A DNA stretch of 56,881 bases from Lachnospiraceae bacterium. GTDB lineage: Bacteria; Bacillota; Clostridia; Lachnospirales; Lachnospiraceae. Shown here piece by piece: positions 25,318 through 33,693 of the stretch. The notes beneath the pieces are model-generated. The model was not told the DNA's origin. It did not search any database and saw only the letters and a list, made by a program, of their open reading frames with translations. Both the position numbers and the translations under genes were made by a program. Each line of letters opens with the position of its first letter. Position 1 is the stretch's first letter. The stretch is taken from positions 1-56,881 of the forward strand of contig JAQXVT010000004.1 in assembly GCA_029225065.1 (NCBI GenBank), written 5' to 3'.

Positions 25318-26223
25318 TCAGTGTACCGCGCCGATCAGCTCCTGCACAGATTCCACCTGAAAACGCTCCATATACTCTTTGATGCCGTCGATGACCTTCA
25401 GTGTCACCATCGGATCGTGGAAGTTTGCGGTTCCGACCGCCACTGCCGACGCGCCCGCAAGAATCAGTTCCAGCGCATCCTCCGCAGACGCTACACCTCC
25501 CATTCCGATGATAGGGACTTTTACCACCTGTGCGGTCTGATAAACCATCCGCACGGCAATCGGATGCACCGCCGGGCCGGACACACCGCCGGTCTTATTC
25601 GCGATCGCAAATGTCCTGCAGTTGATATCAATCTTCATACCGGTCAGCGTATTGATCATGGAAAGCGCGTCCGCTCCTCCTGCCTCCGCTGCCCGCGCAA
25701 TCTCCGTGATATCAGTCACATTCGGACTGAGCTTCATAATCACCGGCTGCTTCGCATGCTTTTTGATCTCTGCTGTGATCTTTTCCACAGCCTTTGGGTC
25801 CTGTCCGAAAGAAATACCGCCGCATTTCACGTTCGGACACGAAATGTTGATTTCCAGCATATCGACCGGCTCCTCCGCCAGCCGCTCTGCCACTTCACAG
25901 TAATCCTCTGTTGTCCTGCCGCATACGTTCACAATGATCTTTGTATCGTATTTCTGAAGAAACGGGATATCCCGCTTGCAGAAGACATCGATTCCCGGGT
26001 TCTGCAAGCCGATTGCATTCATCATACCGCTCTTAATCTCCGCCACACGCGGCGTCGGATTGCCCGGCCACGGCACATTCGCCACGCCCTTTGTCACTAC
26101 CGCGCCAAGACGCGACAAATCTACAAAATCACTGTATTCCATACCGGAACCAAATGTTCCGGATGCTGTCATCACCGGATTTTTCAGTTCTACTCCGGCT
26201 ATTTTCACACTTAAATCTGTCAT
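25318..26223 (-). CDS. pyrD: Dihydroorotate dehydrogenase B catalytic subunit PyrD
   Basis: Class 1B dihydroorotate dehydrogenase of 301 residues, an FMN enzyme that passes electrons through PyrK to NAD. It begins TDLSVKIAGVELKNPVMTAS; the active-site base cysteine is in EINISCPNVK, and phosphate loops lie in GVSGPAVHP and GMGGVASAED. CAGGAG lies before ATG 26221-26223. It is the last gene of pyrF-pyrK-pyrD, 170 bases after pyrK; that spacer holds an eroded repeat near 26290 and nothing else that I can see. Confidence 0.96.
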   Translation of the reverse strand: MTDLSVKIAGVELKNPVMTASGTFGSGMEYSDFVDLSRLGAVVTKGVANVPWPGNPTPRVAEIKSGMMNAIGLQNPGIDVFCKRDIPFLQKYDTKIIVNVCGRTTEDYCEVAERLAEEPVDMLEINISCPNVKCGGISFGQDPKAVEKITAEIKKHAKQPVIMKLSPNVTDITEIARAAEAGGADALSMINTLTGMKIDINCRTFAIANKTGGVSGPAVHPIAVRMVYQTAQVVKVPIIGMGGVASAEDALELILAGASAVAVGTANFHDPMVTLKVIDGIKEYMERFQVESVQELIGAVH

Positions 26224-26393
26224 TTTCCCGCACTCCTGTCTCTTTCTGCCCTGTTTTGAGCCGATTCCTTCTTCTGCTTTTTGTAAATCAGGCATTCGCA
26301 ATCCGCTTTTTTGCCTGTTCATGAACACAGTCGCTTTTTCTTCTCTTCTGATAGGCTGCTCTTTTCACTCTCTGCCAAATCCAGCTTCTGCGC

Positions 26394-27179
26394 TTACAGC
26401 TCCACCTCTGAGGCCAGGAATACCGGTCCCTCCTTGCAGACACGCTTGTTATGTACCTGCGAATGCTCATCTACCTCAGTCGATTTGCAGACGCACGCGA
26501 GACAGGCACCGATTCCGCAGGCCATACGCTCCTCCATCGAAATCCAGCACTCGATTCCGTGCTCCGCTGCATATGCTTTAATTGCACGAAGCATCGGTGT
26601 CGGACCGCAGGCAAAAATGACATCTGCTTTCAGTTCGTTCTCCCGGATGCAGTCCAGCACATTTCCTTTCGTGCCTCTGCTTCCGTCCTCGGTCGCCACA
26701 TAAAAATCTGCGTACGCTCCCAGTTCCTCCCCGAGGAAAATCTGGTCATTCCGATAACCGGCTACCACCTGCTTTGTTCCACCTAATTCCTTTGCCAGCT
26801 GTACCATCGGCGGAACTCCGATTCCTCCGCCGATCAGGAAAGAAGTTTTTCCCTCTCCTCGTTCCAGCGGGAATCCGTTTCCAAGCGGTCCGAGAATCTC
26901 TGCCTGGTCGCCTGGTCTGTACGTACTAAATTCCTCCGTACCGGTATTTTTTCCGGTCACACGGTAGACAATCCGCACTCTGCCCTTCTCCCGGTCAATC
27001 TCACACAGGCTGATCGGACGCGGAAGCAGCTTTTCTGCACTGTGACAGTACACGGAAATGAACTGTCCCGGCTTTGCTGCGCCTGCGATTTGCTCTGTCT
27101 GAAGCCACATGCTGTAAATTCCGTCCGCGATCTGCTCCTGAGAGACGACGACCGCTGTCTCTTTATATTTTTCTGCCAT
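26394..27179 (-). CDS. pyrK: Dihydroorotate dehydrogenase electron transfer subunit PyrK
   Basis: FAD and [2Fe-2S] subunit of 261 residues linking PyrD to NAD. The FAD site is LLPRPISLCEID, the NAD domain begins FLIGGGIGVPPM, and the C-terminal cluster ligands lie in ACGIGACLACVC and KRVCKEGPVF. AAAAAGGAAG precedes the ATG. It sits between pyrF and pyrD on the same strand. Confidence 0.95.
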   Translation of the reverse strand: MAEKYKETAVVVSQEQIADGIYSMWLQTEQIAGAAKPGQFISVYCHSAEKLLPRPISLCEIDREKGRVRIVYRVTGKNTGTEEFSTYRPGDQAEILGPLGNGFPLERGEGKTSFLIGGGIGVPPMVQLAKELGGTKQVVAGYRNDQIFLGEELGAYADFYVATEDGSRGTKGNVLDCIRENELKADVIFACGPTPMLRAIKAYAAEHGIECWISMEERMACGIGACLACVCKSTEVDEHSQVHNKRVCKEGPVFLASEVEL

Positions 27180-27211
27180 GATGTTCTTCCTTTTTCTGAT
27201 TTGTGAATGTG

Positions 27212-27318
27212 TAAAACGGATCTGCGTAATCCGTTCCGCTACTCACTCATGATATTAGCAAGTCCACTGCTTATTGCCCTTCGCAATTGAAGCAGTGGAC
27301 TTGCCCTGCTCGGTTAAA
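27212..27318 (+). repeat. Hairpin repeat with inserted long stem-loop
   Basis: Module A (ACGGATCTGCGTAATCCGTT) is followed by an inserted stem: 15-base perfect arms GCAAGTCCACTGCTT at 27258 and AAGCAGTGGACTTGC at 27290, continued after a two-base bulge by ATTGC/GCAAT around loop CCTTC. CTGCTCGGTTAAAA then closes as in other copies. It lies between pyrF and pyrK. Confidence 0.8.
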
Positions 27319-27355
27319 ACGAGAAATGTTCAATCTGCCTTCGGTCTGATTCTGC

Positions 27356-28282
27356 TTACCGGTTCTCCAGCGCTCCGCTGATATCCGCGATCATATCCTC
27401 TACCGCCGCACGGCTCGCCTGCGCAAAATGCTCTGCGCCGAACTTCGCATATTTCTCCTGCTTGTACGCTGCGATGATGCCTCTTGAAGAATTTACGATT
27501 GCTCCAAGACCGTCCTCATTGAAGAAATGTACAAGGTCTGCACCCTTTCCGCCCTGTGCACCGTAGCCCGGCACCAGAATAAAGGATTTCGGCATTACCT
27601 TTCGGAGCGTCTTACCCATCTCCGGATACGTCGCACCGACAACAGCCCCCACATAACTGTACTGATCTCCCATGCAGGAGTCTGCCCATTCTGCCACTTT
27701 TTCTCCGACCAGTTCGTACAGCGGCTTTCCATCAATCAGGCGATCCTGAAATTCTCCGCTGGACGGGTTTGATGTTTTGACCAGAATGAAGATTCCCTTC
27801 TTTTCTGCCTTGCAAACCTCAAGAAACGGCTTGATGCCGTCTGAGCCAAGATATGGATTAACCGTCGCAAAGTCCTCGCCAAACGGTGTGAGAAGCTGCG
27901 AGCCGACCTGCACCTGTCCCAGATGTGCCGTCGCATATGCTGCCGAAGTGGAACCGATGTCGCCGCGCTTTACATCGCCGATCACAACCAGATCCTTCTC
28001 TTTACAATAATCTACCGTTCTTTTAAATGCCTGAAGTCCCGGGATTCCAAACTGCTCATACATTGCAATCTGCGGTTTTACTGCCGGGATCAGATCATAA
28101 ACCTCATCCACAATCGCTTTGTTGTACTGCCATACTGCCTCAGCTGCGCCCTCCAGCGTCTCTCCAAACTCGGCAAACGCTGCAGCTTTGATCTGCTCCG
28201 GAATGTAATTCAGCATCGGATCAAGTCCTACGACGATCGGTGCATTTGTTTTCTGAATCTTTGCAATCAGTTTCTGAATCAT
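27356..28282 (-). CDS. pyrF: Orotidine 5'-phosphate decarboxylase PyrF (long form)
   Basis: OMP decarboxylase of 308 residues, last step of UMP synthesis. The catalytic Asp/Lys array is in VIGDVKRGDIGSTS and the substrate loop in VPGYGAQGGKG; IVVGLDPMLNYIP at the start fits the longer pyrF subfamily rather than the 230-residue one. AGAAGGAG precedes the ATG at 28280-28282. It is the first of the three pyr genes; no PyrR gene or attenuator is seen. Confidence 0.95.
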   Translation of the reverse strand: MIQKLIAKIQKTNAPIVVGLDPMLNYIPEQIKAAAFAEFGETLEGAAEAVWQYNKAIVDEVYDLIPAVKPQIAMYEQFGIPGLQAFKRTVDYCKEKDLVVIGDVKRGDIGSTSAAYATAHLGQVQVGSQLLTPFGEDFATVNPYLGSDGIKPFLEVCKAEKKGIFILVKTSNPSSGEFQDRLIDGKPLYELVGEKVAEWADSCMGDQYSYVGAVVGATYPEMGKTLRKVMPKSFILVPGYGAQGGKGADLVHFFNEDGLGAIVNSSRGIIAAYKQEKYAKFGAEHFAQASRAAVEDMIADISGALENR

Positions 28283-28320
28283 GGCTGTTCTCCTTCTCTT
28301 TTTTCTCATGCTGTCTGGTT

Positions 28321-28386
28321 TCATTCAAAGCGGATATTCGCAATCTGCTCTGCACAACTCCCGGGTACTTGCCTGCCCCGGTTTAA
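28321..28386 (+). repeat. Hairpin repeat upstream of pyrF
   Basis: TTCAAAGCGGATATTCGCAA, TCTGCTCTGCACAACTC, then CCCGGGTACTTGCC and CCCCGGTTTAA. Part of the closing arm touches the stop end of the glycosyltransferase gene at 28383. Confidence 0.65.
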
Positions 28387-29258
28387 TTCTTCGCTATTCT
28401 ATCACAGCGGCTCCGCCCCTGCAACCCAAAAGTATGGAGATAGGCGGATGCATACTTTTTTATACCATTTACTGCATAAGCACAGAAGCAAAGTGCAGAC
28501 TTTAGTCTTCCGAGTCCCGCATAGCGGTAGGAATCGTATGTCATTTTGGCCGAATGAAGCTTATTTCCGGATTTTCCCTTCGCAGTCAGACGGTATTTTA
28601 AAAGCGGTTCGTCCACTCCTGCTGTCCATCCATACTTTTTCAGGATCTTCAGCCACAGAATGTAATCCTCATGCCCCTCCTCATGCTCCATCGGAAATTC
28701 CTTTGCAATCTCCGTTTTCATCACAGCGGACGAGCAGTTGATCCAGTTCTGGTGCAGCATCATCCGGTAAGTGATTTTCTCTTTGACTCCGATCACCCGC
28801 CCGGTCTCTTTTCCATCCGGTGTCACCAGCTCCCGTCCGGTACAGCACAGCACCGCACCGGTTTTTTTCAGGACTTCCAGCTGCTTTTTCAGCTTGTCTT
28901 CTTCCCACCAGTCATCCGCATCCAGAAACGCCACGTATCTTCCCTTTGCCAGGGATACGCCCCGGTTTCGGCTGGATGCCGCACCGCTGTTTCGTTCATT
29001 TTGAATATAATGTACGCGCGGATCATCAAGATACGGACGCATCACGTCATCCAGATCGTCCGGCGAACAGTCATTCACCACGATCAGTTCCAGCGGTACG
29101 CCCTGACTAAGCACGGAATCGATCGCCTGACCAATCGTATTTGCACAGCGGTACGCCGGCATGACGACGGAAACAATCGGTGTTTCTTCCTTATTATATA
29201 TAGCCTGATTTATTTTCATTGGAGCATTTTTCCCGTATGCTTCGTTTTCCTGCTGCAT
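28383..29258 (-). CDS. Family 2 glycosyltransferase
   Basis: A 291-residue GT-A glycosyltransferase, probably adding a sugar to a surface polysaccharide. It shows VSVVMPAYRCANTIGQAIDS, ELIVVNDCSPDD, the nucleotide-binding NSGAASSRNRG, and the metal motif FLDADDWWEEDKL. EEGHEDYILWLKI is the usual acceptor-side ED motif. I chose the ATG at 29256-29258 with AAAGGAG nearby; an ATG 11 codons earlier overlaps the upstream stop by four bases and has no such site. It follows the sugar transferase and is probably in one transcript with it. Confidence 0.88.
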   Translation of the reverse strand: MQQENEAYGKNAPMKINQAIYNKEETPIVSVVMPAYRCANTIGQAIDSVLSQGVPLELIVVNDCSPDDLDDVMRPYLDDPRVHYIQNERNSGAASSRNRGVSLAKGRYVAFLDADDWWEEDKLKKQLEVLKKTGAVLCCTGRELVTPDGKETGRVIGVKEKITYRMMLHQNWINCSSAVMKTEIAKEFPMEHEEGHEDYILWLKILKKYGWTAGVDEPLLKYRLTAKGKSGNKLHSAKMTYDSYRYAGLGRLKSALCFCAYAVNGIKKYASAYLHTFGLQGRSRCDRIAKN

Positions 29259-29287
29259 TATCTCTCCTTTGAGCGTGCAATTTCCTG

Positions 29288-30871
29288 TCATTTTCTTTTC
29301 TTCTTTCCGGATGAATCGGTATTCTTTTTCCTCACTTCTCCGGAATTTGTTTTTGGCATACTGCTCACATCAGCATTTTTTTGTCGGATTTTTACACTTT
29401 TCGATTCGTTTTTCTCTGAATCGTCCGACCTTTTCGCATCTAAGACCAGGCTTCCGTCTTCGGCAGAATCCACATTCGCCTCACCTGTACCCTCTGCCTT
29501 TCGATGTCCGCTCGCCGCAGTCGTCTGCCACTGCTCAACGCCCTCCGTATTCTCTTTTTGAAACAAAATCTTAACCGTCGTCGCAATCAGCTGCAGATCG
29601 AGCAGAAACGAATAATTTAAAATATACGTCAGATCCAGCTTCAGCTTGTCGTATGGTGTCGTATTGTATTTTCCATAGACCTGTGCATATCCGGTCAATC
29701 CGGCCTTTACTTTCAGGCGATACGGAAACTCCGGGATTTCTTTTGTATACTCCGCCGCAATCTCCGGACGCTCCGGACGAGGTCCGACCAGCGACATATC
29801 GCCCTTTATGATATTGAGCAGCTGCGGCAGCTCATCAAAATGAATATTGCGCAGCACTTTTCCAACCGGTGTGACGCGGCTGTCGCCCTTCATCGCAAGT
29901 CTGGCGCCGTTCTTTTCTGAATCCACACGCATACTGCGGAATTTGTAGACCTGAAACACTTTTCCATCCTTCGTCAGACGATTCTGCTTGTAAAAGACCG
30001 GACCACCGTCATACAGCTTGATCAGCAGCGCAATCACCAGAAACAGCGGTGAAAGCACTACAAGCATCGCCAGTGAACAGATCAGGTCAAACGCCCGCTT
30101 GATCGCCTGCTTTTCTACTGTCAGGCCACAGTTGCGGGACAGAAGCAGCGGCGTGTCAAACATATGGATTTTCTCCGAATGCATGATCATGATATCCGAA
30201 ATCTTCTGCTGACAGTAGCAGCGGATATTTTTCTCAAAACAGTATTTCAGAAACAGATTCCTCTCATGCGCCGGAAGATCGCCCAGCATAACAGCCTGAT
30301 ACTTTGGAATCTCTGCCTTGATCTTGTCCACGCCTTCTGAGAGCGCCATCGTACCGGTCACAAGGTACTTATCCTTCCGCTCCGAAAGTTTGTGCAGAAG
30401 CTGATCTGCTCCAAACCGGTCGTAAATGACCAGTACCTCGTGCGGCGGATAGATTTTCGCATAGATGAGACGCATAAATACAACCCAGAGCACTACCAGT
30501 ACCAGATTGACTCCGGTCACCCGCAGCATCGGCTCCAGATTCGTCAGGAATTTCCAGTGGCCAATCAGGGACAGCTGAAAATATTCAAAAATATTTACCA
30601 GCAGTACCGAAAAAACCTGTGACAGAATTACATCCAGAATCCGCATATACCCTACTTTAAATGCGGAAAACAGCTTCGATACCAGAATCACAAGCAGCGC
30701 ATACAAACCGAGCAGCGCCCAGTGTCCCCAATATCCGTACATCCTTCCAATAACGTCTTTATCGTAATAATCGTGAAACCAGGCATACGCAAATACCCCC
30801 GTCTGAAGCGCTATGATCAATACTGATGCCAAAAACATAATCAGCCGCTTATACCGTTCTCTTTTTCGCAT
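29288..30871 (-). CDS. Polyprenyl-phosphate sugar transferase (WbaP/CpsE type)
   Basis: A 527-residue initiating enzyme that moves a sugar phosphate onto undecaprenyl phosphate at the membrane. Four or five N-terminal spans (about 10-130) are followed by a CoA-binding-like domain and a C-terminal bacterial sugar transferase domain: KRAFDLICSLAMLVVLSPLF, FYKQNRLTKDGKVFQVYKFR, IHFDELPQLLNIIKGDMSLV and GPRPERPEI, with VKAGLTGYAQV at the end of the domain. A charged Ser/Lys/Asp-rich tail of about 75 residues is added. AGGAGG lies before ATG 30869-30871. With its GT2 neighbour it suggests exopolysaccharide or capsule initiation, but no flippase or polymerase gene is nearby. Confidence 0.93.
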   Translation of the reverse strand: MRKRERYKRLIMFLASVLIIALQTGVFAYAWFHDYYDKDVIGRMYGYWGHWALLGLYALLVILVSKLFSAFKVGYMRILDVILSQVFSVLLVNIFEYFQLSLIGHWKFLTNLEPMLRVTGVNLVLVVLWVVFMRLIYAKIYPPHEVLVIYDRFGADQLLHKLSERKDKYLVTGTMALSEGVDKIKAEIPKYQAVMLGDLPAHERNLFLKYCFEKNIRCYCQQKISDIMIMHSEKIHMFDTPLLLSRNCGLTVEKQAIKRAFDLICSLAMLVVLSPLFLVIALLIKLYDGGPVFYKQNRLTKDGKVFQVYKFRSMRVDSEKNGARLAMKGDSRVTPVGKVLRNIHFDELPQLLNIIKGDMSLVGPRPERPEIAAEYTKEIPEFPYRLKVKAGLTGYAQVYGKYNTTPYDKLKLDLTYILNYSFLLDLQLIATTVKILFQKENTEGVEQWQTTAASGHRKAEGTGEANVDSAEDGSLVLDAKRSDDSEKNESKSVKIRQKNADVSSMPKTNSGEVRKKNTDSSGKKKRK

Positions 30872-30950
30872 GCTTTTCCTCCTACTTTCATATTTCCTCT
30901 CTGGAGCATGTTTGACCGCTGCTGCATGAACAGCAAGTCTCATTGCTCCT

Positions 30951-30979
30951 ATTATAGAGCACTTCCCGCGAATTGACAA
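30951..30979 (-). promoter_or_regulatory. Promoter of sugar transferase-GT2 operon
   Basis: TTGTCA, 17-base spacer, TATAAT on the minus strand. It is divergent from the plus-strand promoter 80 bases to the right. Confidence 0.85.
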
Positions 30980-31059
30980 CTATCAAAGCAGAAGATTCAT
31001 TTTGGAAGTATTTCTGGAAATCTTTCCTAAATATTAATATTTTTTTACAAATTGGTTGC

Positions 31060-31088
31060 TTGCATTTACCGCTGTCACCAGATATAAT
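31060..31088 (+). promoter_or_regulatory. Promoter of wall-binding transpeptidase
   Basis: TTGCAT, 17-base spacer, TATAAT on the plus strand, about 120 bases before the ATG. The leader between them holds a CCGACT/AGTCGG-like inverted repeat (GAGTCGGATTTTTTCGG, GTCGGACTTCGTG) of unknown role. Confidence 0.75.
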
Positions 31089-31208
31089 TGCAAGAGGAAA
31101 AGTCTGTTAATCATAGAAGCAAGTCAGAGTCGGATTTTTTCGGCTTGTCGGACTTCGTGAAAATACCGACTGTGAACTGAAAGAAACAAAAAGGAGAGGA
31201 GAAGAACC

Positions 31209-33011
31209 ATGACAATCAAAAAAATGATTTCTGCCTTCTGCCTGGCTGCCGGCCTAGTCGTTGCAGCGCCAACAGCAGCCTCTGTGACGGGACTTCCGCT
31301 TGGCAATACAGCGACCGTTCAGGCAGCCGTTCAGAACGGATGGCAGAAGGACAGTACCGGCACGTACTATCTGAAAAACGGAGTGCGTGTGACCGGACGT
31401 CAGCAGATTAACGGTGCCACTTATTATTTTAACGCACGCGGATACCGCCAAACCGGTGTCGTAAAAATTGGAACAGCTACTTATTATTTTAACCCTGGCA
31501 GTGGAAAGCTCTGTACCGGTTATTCCGGACTGGTTCGGATCGGCAGTTCCGATTCCAAGCTTTATTACTATTTTGGAAAAGCCGCCAATGGTACCATTGC
31601 AGTCAATGCCTGGGTAAAATACAATGGAAAATGGTTTTATGCCGGCTCAGATGCGAAAATTAAATTCGGCACATTCCGTGTTTCCGGAAAGCTTTATCAT
31701 GTTACTCCTACCCAGGGCCGCTTAAGCACCTACACAAAATCTGCTTACGACAACAATTATTACTACGCTCAGAGCAATGGTATTTTGAGAGTCGGCCTGC
31801 AGACGATAAACAGCAAACTTTACTATTTCAATCCGGCCACCGGAATTCAGCAGCGCGGCCGTGTGGTAATCGGAAATACGAGTTACTACTTTAATACGCA
31901 GAGCGGCTGGGCGCGAACCGGCTGGATTACAACTAACGGCAAAACCTACTACTACGGCAGCAATTACCGCCACCTCACCGGATGGCAGACATTAAAAGCA
32001 CGCGATTCAAACGTTGTCAATAAATATTACTTCGATTCAAAAACGGGTGTACGTGCTGAAAACCGCTGGTGTAAAATCGGATCTTACTATTATTATTTTG
32101 ATAAAAATGGTGTTCTTAAGACCGGATGGATCAATGTTGGCAGCAACCGTTACTATTCCGATTCCAACGGAAGACGGCTTTACGGCTGGCAGCAGAACAT
32201 TGGCGGAAGAAAATACTTTTTCAACAAGTCAACCGGTATTATGCAGACTGGCTGGGTATATGCAAATGGCGCAAATTTCTACCTGAATCCGAATAAAAGC
32301 GCTTATTCCTACGGCGCTGCACTGACCGGATGGCAGAAGATCGGCGGAAGCTGGTATTACTTTGATACTCCGCGCTGCAACGCTCACCAAGGCTGGCTGA
32401 CCCAGAATAATAAAAAGTATTATTTTGATACCAAAACCGGTAAGATGTATACCGGCCGTAAGACAATCAATGGTGTCACCTATGATTTTGGCACCAGCGG
32501 AGGTATCAATATTACCGGCACCTACCGGATTGAAGTGCAACGGAAACAACCTTGCTCCGTCGTTGTCTACCGCGGCAATGTTCCGGTAAAATGGTTTCAG
32601 TGCTCAACCGCCCGCGACGGTGTCAGCACACCGGCCGGCACTTTTACGATCAAGGATAAACTCTACTGGCATGAGCTGATGGGACCGAGTTGGGGACAGT
32701 ACTGTTCTCATATCACAAGCGACATCCTGTTCCACTCTGTACCGAATACCCGGTACAACGATCCGTATTCGCTGGAATACTGGGAATACAACAAGCTCGG
32801 AAAACAGGCATCCGCAGGCTGCATTCGCCTTACTGTAAAGCATGCAAAATGGCTGTTTGACAATGTTCCGATCGGTACGCAGGTAACGATCCGTGACAAA
32901 ATTGCAACTCCTGAAAGTTACGGTATTACCCTTGAGAAAGCACCTGCTATTTTAGACAAGAAAACTTATGATCCGACGGATACTTTTGTAAATCCGTACA
33001 GCGTGCGCTAA
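31209..33011 (+). CDS. Cell wall-binding repeat L,D-transpeptidase (YkuD)
   Basis: The only clear plus-strand gene; 600 residues. A signal peptide (TIKKMISAFCLAAGLVVAAP) is followed from about residue 40 to 430 by about 17 aromatic-rich wall-binding repeats of about 20 residues (GWQK, YYFN, GVVKIG, TGWI type), as in choline-binding and toxin proteins. A C-terminal YkuD L,D-transpeptidase domain (about 437-560) has the catalytic histidine in ILFHSVPN and Cys538 in ASAGCIRLT. It should cross-link peptidoglycan or attach proteins at the wall. AAGGAGAGGAG precedes the ATG. Repeats share near-identical codons, so internal recombination is possible. Confidence 0.93.
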   Translation: MTIKKMISAFCLAAGLVVAAPTAASVTGLPLGNTATVQAAVQNGWQKDSTGTYYLKNGVRVTGRQQINGATYYFNARGYRQTGVVKIGTATYYFNPGSGKLCTGYSGLVRIGSSDSKLYYYFGKAANGTIAVNAWVKYNGKWFYAGSDAKIKFGTFRVSGKLYHVTPTQGRLSTYTKSAYDNNYYYAQSNGILRVGLQTINSKLYYFNPATGIQQRGRVVIGNTSYYFNTQSGWARTGWITTNGKTYYYGSNYRHLTGWQTLKARDSNVVNKYYFDSKTGVRAENRWCKIGSYYYYFDKNGVLKTGWINVGSNRYYSDSNGRRLYGWQQNIGGRKYFFNKSTGIMQTGWVYANGANFYLNPNKSAYSYGAALTGWQKIGGSWYYFDTPRCNAHQGWLTQNNKKYYFDTKTGKMYTGRKTINGVTYDFGTSGGINITGTYRIEVQRKQPCSVVVYRGNVPVKWFQCSTARDGVSTPAGTFTIKDKLYWHELMGPSWGQYCSHITSDILFHSVPNTRYNDPYSLEYWEYNKLGKQASAGCIRLTVKHAKWLFDNVPIGTQVTIRDKIATPESYGITLEKAPAILDKKTYDPTDTFVNPYSVR

Positions 33012-33065
33012 TAGATCGATTCACACGAATCGGATTAGCTGATCTCATCATTTGTACTGTTATAT

Positions 33066-33106
33066 AAAAAGAATGATTCTGTTTTTTTTGCAGAATCATT
33101 CTTTTT
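33066..33106. terminator. Terminator of wall-binding transpeptidase
   Basis: AAAAAGAATGATTCTG pairs with CAGAATCATTCTTTTT around a T-rich loop; T runs on both strands make it bidirectional. Between it and the next terminator, 33107-33270, I see only an eroded repeat (33150-33175). Confidence 0.88.
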
Positions 33107-33270
33107 ATTTTATCAGCACAGCTGTCGTCATTTTTCACATCAAAATGAAGATTCAAAATCCTTTTCGTTGCTTACAGAATCCTCCCGTAACAGAGACCTT
33201 TACGAGATTCCGCAACGGATCTTCCTACTGCTTATGCTCTGCGCAGCTTCGCAAATGACTTGTTTGAACC

Positions 33271-33307
33271 AAAAGGACCGATTCACATCTGCTCCGTGAA
33301 TCGGTCC
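33271..33307 (-). terminator. Terminator after HPr gene
   Basis: GGACCGATTCAC pairs with GTGAATCGGTCC, followed by TTTT on the minus strand, 31 bases after the HPr stop. Confidence 0.75.
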
Positions 33308-33337
33308 TTCTCGTTTCTTCGTATCCCCCAAAATATG

Positions 33338-33610
33338 CTATGCTTCTTCGTTCAGCTCTGTCTCCAGCAGCTTCCGGATTGCTTCTGCAGCCTCTTCTTC
33401 CTGTGCTCCATTGCAGACAATCTCAATCTCATCCATCTGCTGAACACAGGCACTCAGAATACCAAGCATACTTTTTGCGTTAAACTCTTTCTCCCGGAAA
33501 TGAATCATAATCTGTGTCGATTCGAATTCCATTGCTTTTTTGCACAAATCACGTGCCGGTCGAAGATGCAGTCCAGCTTTACTTTTTACAACCACATTCT
33601 TTCTTACCAC
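33338..33610 (-). CDS. HPr family phosphocarrier protein
   Basis: A 90-residue HPr-like phosphocarrier of the phosphotransferase system. The active-site histidine is in KAGLHLRPA and the regulatory serine region is in NAKSMLGIL, so both enzyme I and HPr-kinase sites are kept. The start is GTG at 33608-33610 with GGAGGGA upstream. An acidic C-terminal tail (LLETELNEEA) is present. No ptsI is adjacent; it follows cdaR, and could be a Crh-like regulatory paralogue. Confidence 0.9.
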   Translation of the reverse strand: MVRKNVVVKSKAGLHLRPARDLCKKAMEFESTQIMIHFREKEFNAKSMLGILSACVQQMDEIEIVCNGAQEEEAAEAIRKLLETELNEEA

Positions 33611-33693
33611 TGCTGTCCCTCCACGTAGGTGTCCGATCCGTTGTTTCCTTTTGTACTTTATATCTGCCAGTCTGTCCGCATTCTGTCATTTTC

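Noticed and set aside
25222-26214. Plus-strand open frame of 330 codons opposite pyrD
   Set aside because: Antisense to pyrD and includes the pyrFKD terminator.
28283-28382. PyrR attenuator before pyrF
   Set aside because: No anti-antiterminator consensus or terminator; the spacer is a repeat copy.
31324-32520. Tandem DNA repeats as a CRISPR or satellite
   Set aside because: The periodicity is the coding sequence of wall-binding repeats in frame, with no identical direct repeats and unique spacers.
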